NCBI GenBank assembly: GCA_016929735.1
Contig: JAFGID010000013.1
Span: 1-13,440 of the forward strand
Reading direction: 5' to 3'
DNA: 13,440 nt
DNA from: Ignavibacteriales bacterium
GTDB lineage: Bacteria; Bacteroidota; Ignavibacteria; Ignavibacteriales; Melioribacteraceae
Part shown: piece after piece, positions 13,423 through 13,440 of the stretch
Position numbering within the stretch: the first letter of the stretch is position 1
How the letters are laid out: each line of letters opens with the position of its first letter
Translations under genes and position numbers: made by a program
Notes under the pieces: model-generated
The model's input: the letters and a program-made list of their open reading frames with translations, nothing else
Told to the model about the DNA's origin: nothing
Databases searched by the model: none

Positions 13423-13440
13423 ATATAAATCAGTATAAAT

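Noticed and set aside
1..13440. CRISPR arrays, insertion sequences, integrases or attachment sites
   Set aside because: No regularly spaced repeats, transposase or integrase frames, or terminal inverted repeats were seen; tRNA-adjacent direct repeats beyond tRNA similarity were also not found.

Overview
The window is AT-rich (about one third G+C by eye) and is probably a chromosomal segment from the Bacteroidota/Chlorobiota (FCB) side of the bacterial tree, most likely an Ignavibacteria-type organism. Three signals support this. Two secreted proteins end in a type IX secretion (T9SS) C-terminal domain with the YQNYPNPFNPTTK signature, typical of Ignavibacteria and close relatives. Several intergenic regions carry Bacteroidota-style promoters (TTTG/TTG, about 20 nt, TAnnTTTG). 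All five signal peptides have the form small residue followed by Gln. The taxon is inferred; no marker gene settles it.

Layout. (1) 46-3254, + strand: a MacB-like ABC exporter operon with one ATPase and two tightly packed, paralogous MacB_PCD-FtsX permeases. No MacA-type adaptor is visible, though the window starts right at the ATPase. (2) 3285-3567, - strand: a tRNA-Arg cluster with intact tRNA-Arg(UCG) and tRNA-Arg(ACG), preceded on the promoter side by a broken third tRNA copy interrupted by two hairpin-forming insertions and lacking its 3' end. A strong promoter match (3598-3628) lies just upstream of the broken copy. (3) 3730-6493, + strand: a GT2 glycosyltransferase with an ExoA-like plan and a WecA/TagO-type polyprenyl-phosphate sugar-1-phosphate transferase with a long extra C-terminal membrane domain. 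Together they suggest assembly of a lipid-linked surface glycan. (4) 6504-7601, - strand: an exported class C beta-lactamase-fold serine hydrolase with its own good promoter match. (5) 7745-12522, + strand: a compact three-gene operon holding a TolB-like beta-propeller protein, a 796-residue Amidase_3 protein, and a 484-residue Amidase_2/PGRP-type amidase. Both amidases carry near-identical T9SS sorting domains. (6) 12679-13365, + strand: a small outer-membrane beta-barrel protein with a structured leader and a strong intrinsic terminator.

The most interesting part is region 5. Two structurally unrelated zinc N-acetylmuramoyl-L-alanine amidases are both marked for T9SS export to the cell surface or medium, are made from one operon, and sit beside another possible peptidoglycan-peptide hydrolase. 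This looks like an outward-facing peptidoglycan-degrading module (scavenging, competition or envelope remodelling) rather than housekeeping septal amidases. That role is an inference. The decayed tRNA at the head of the tRNA-Arg operon is the second item worth attention.
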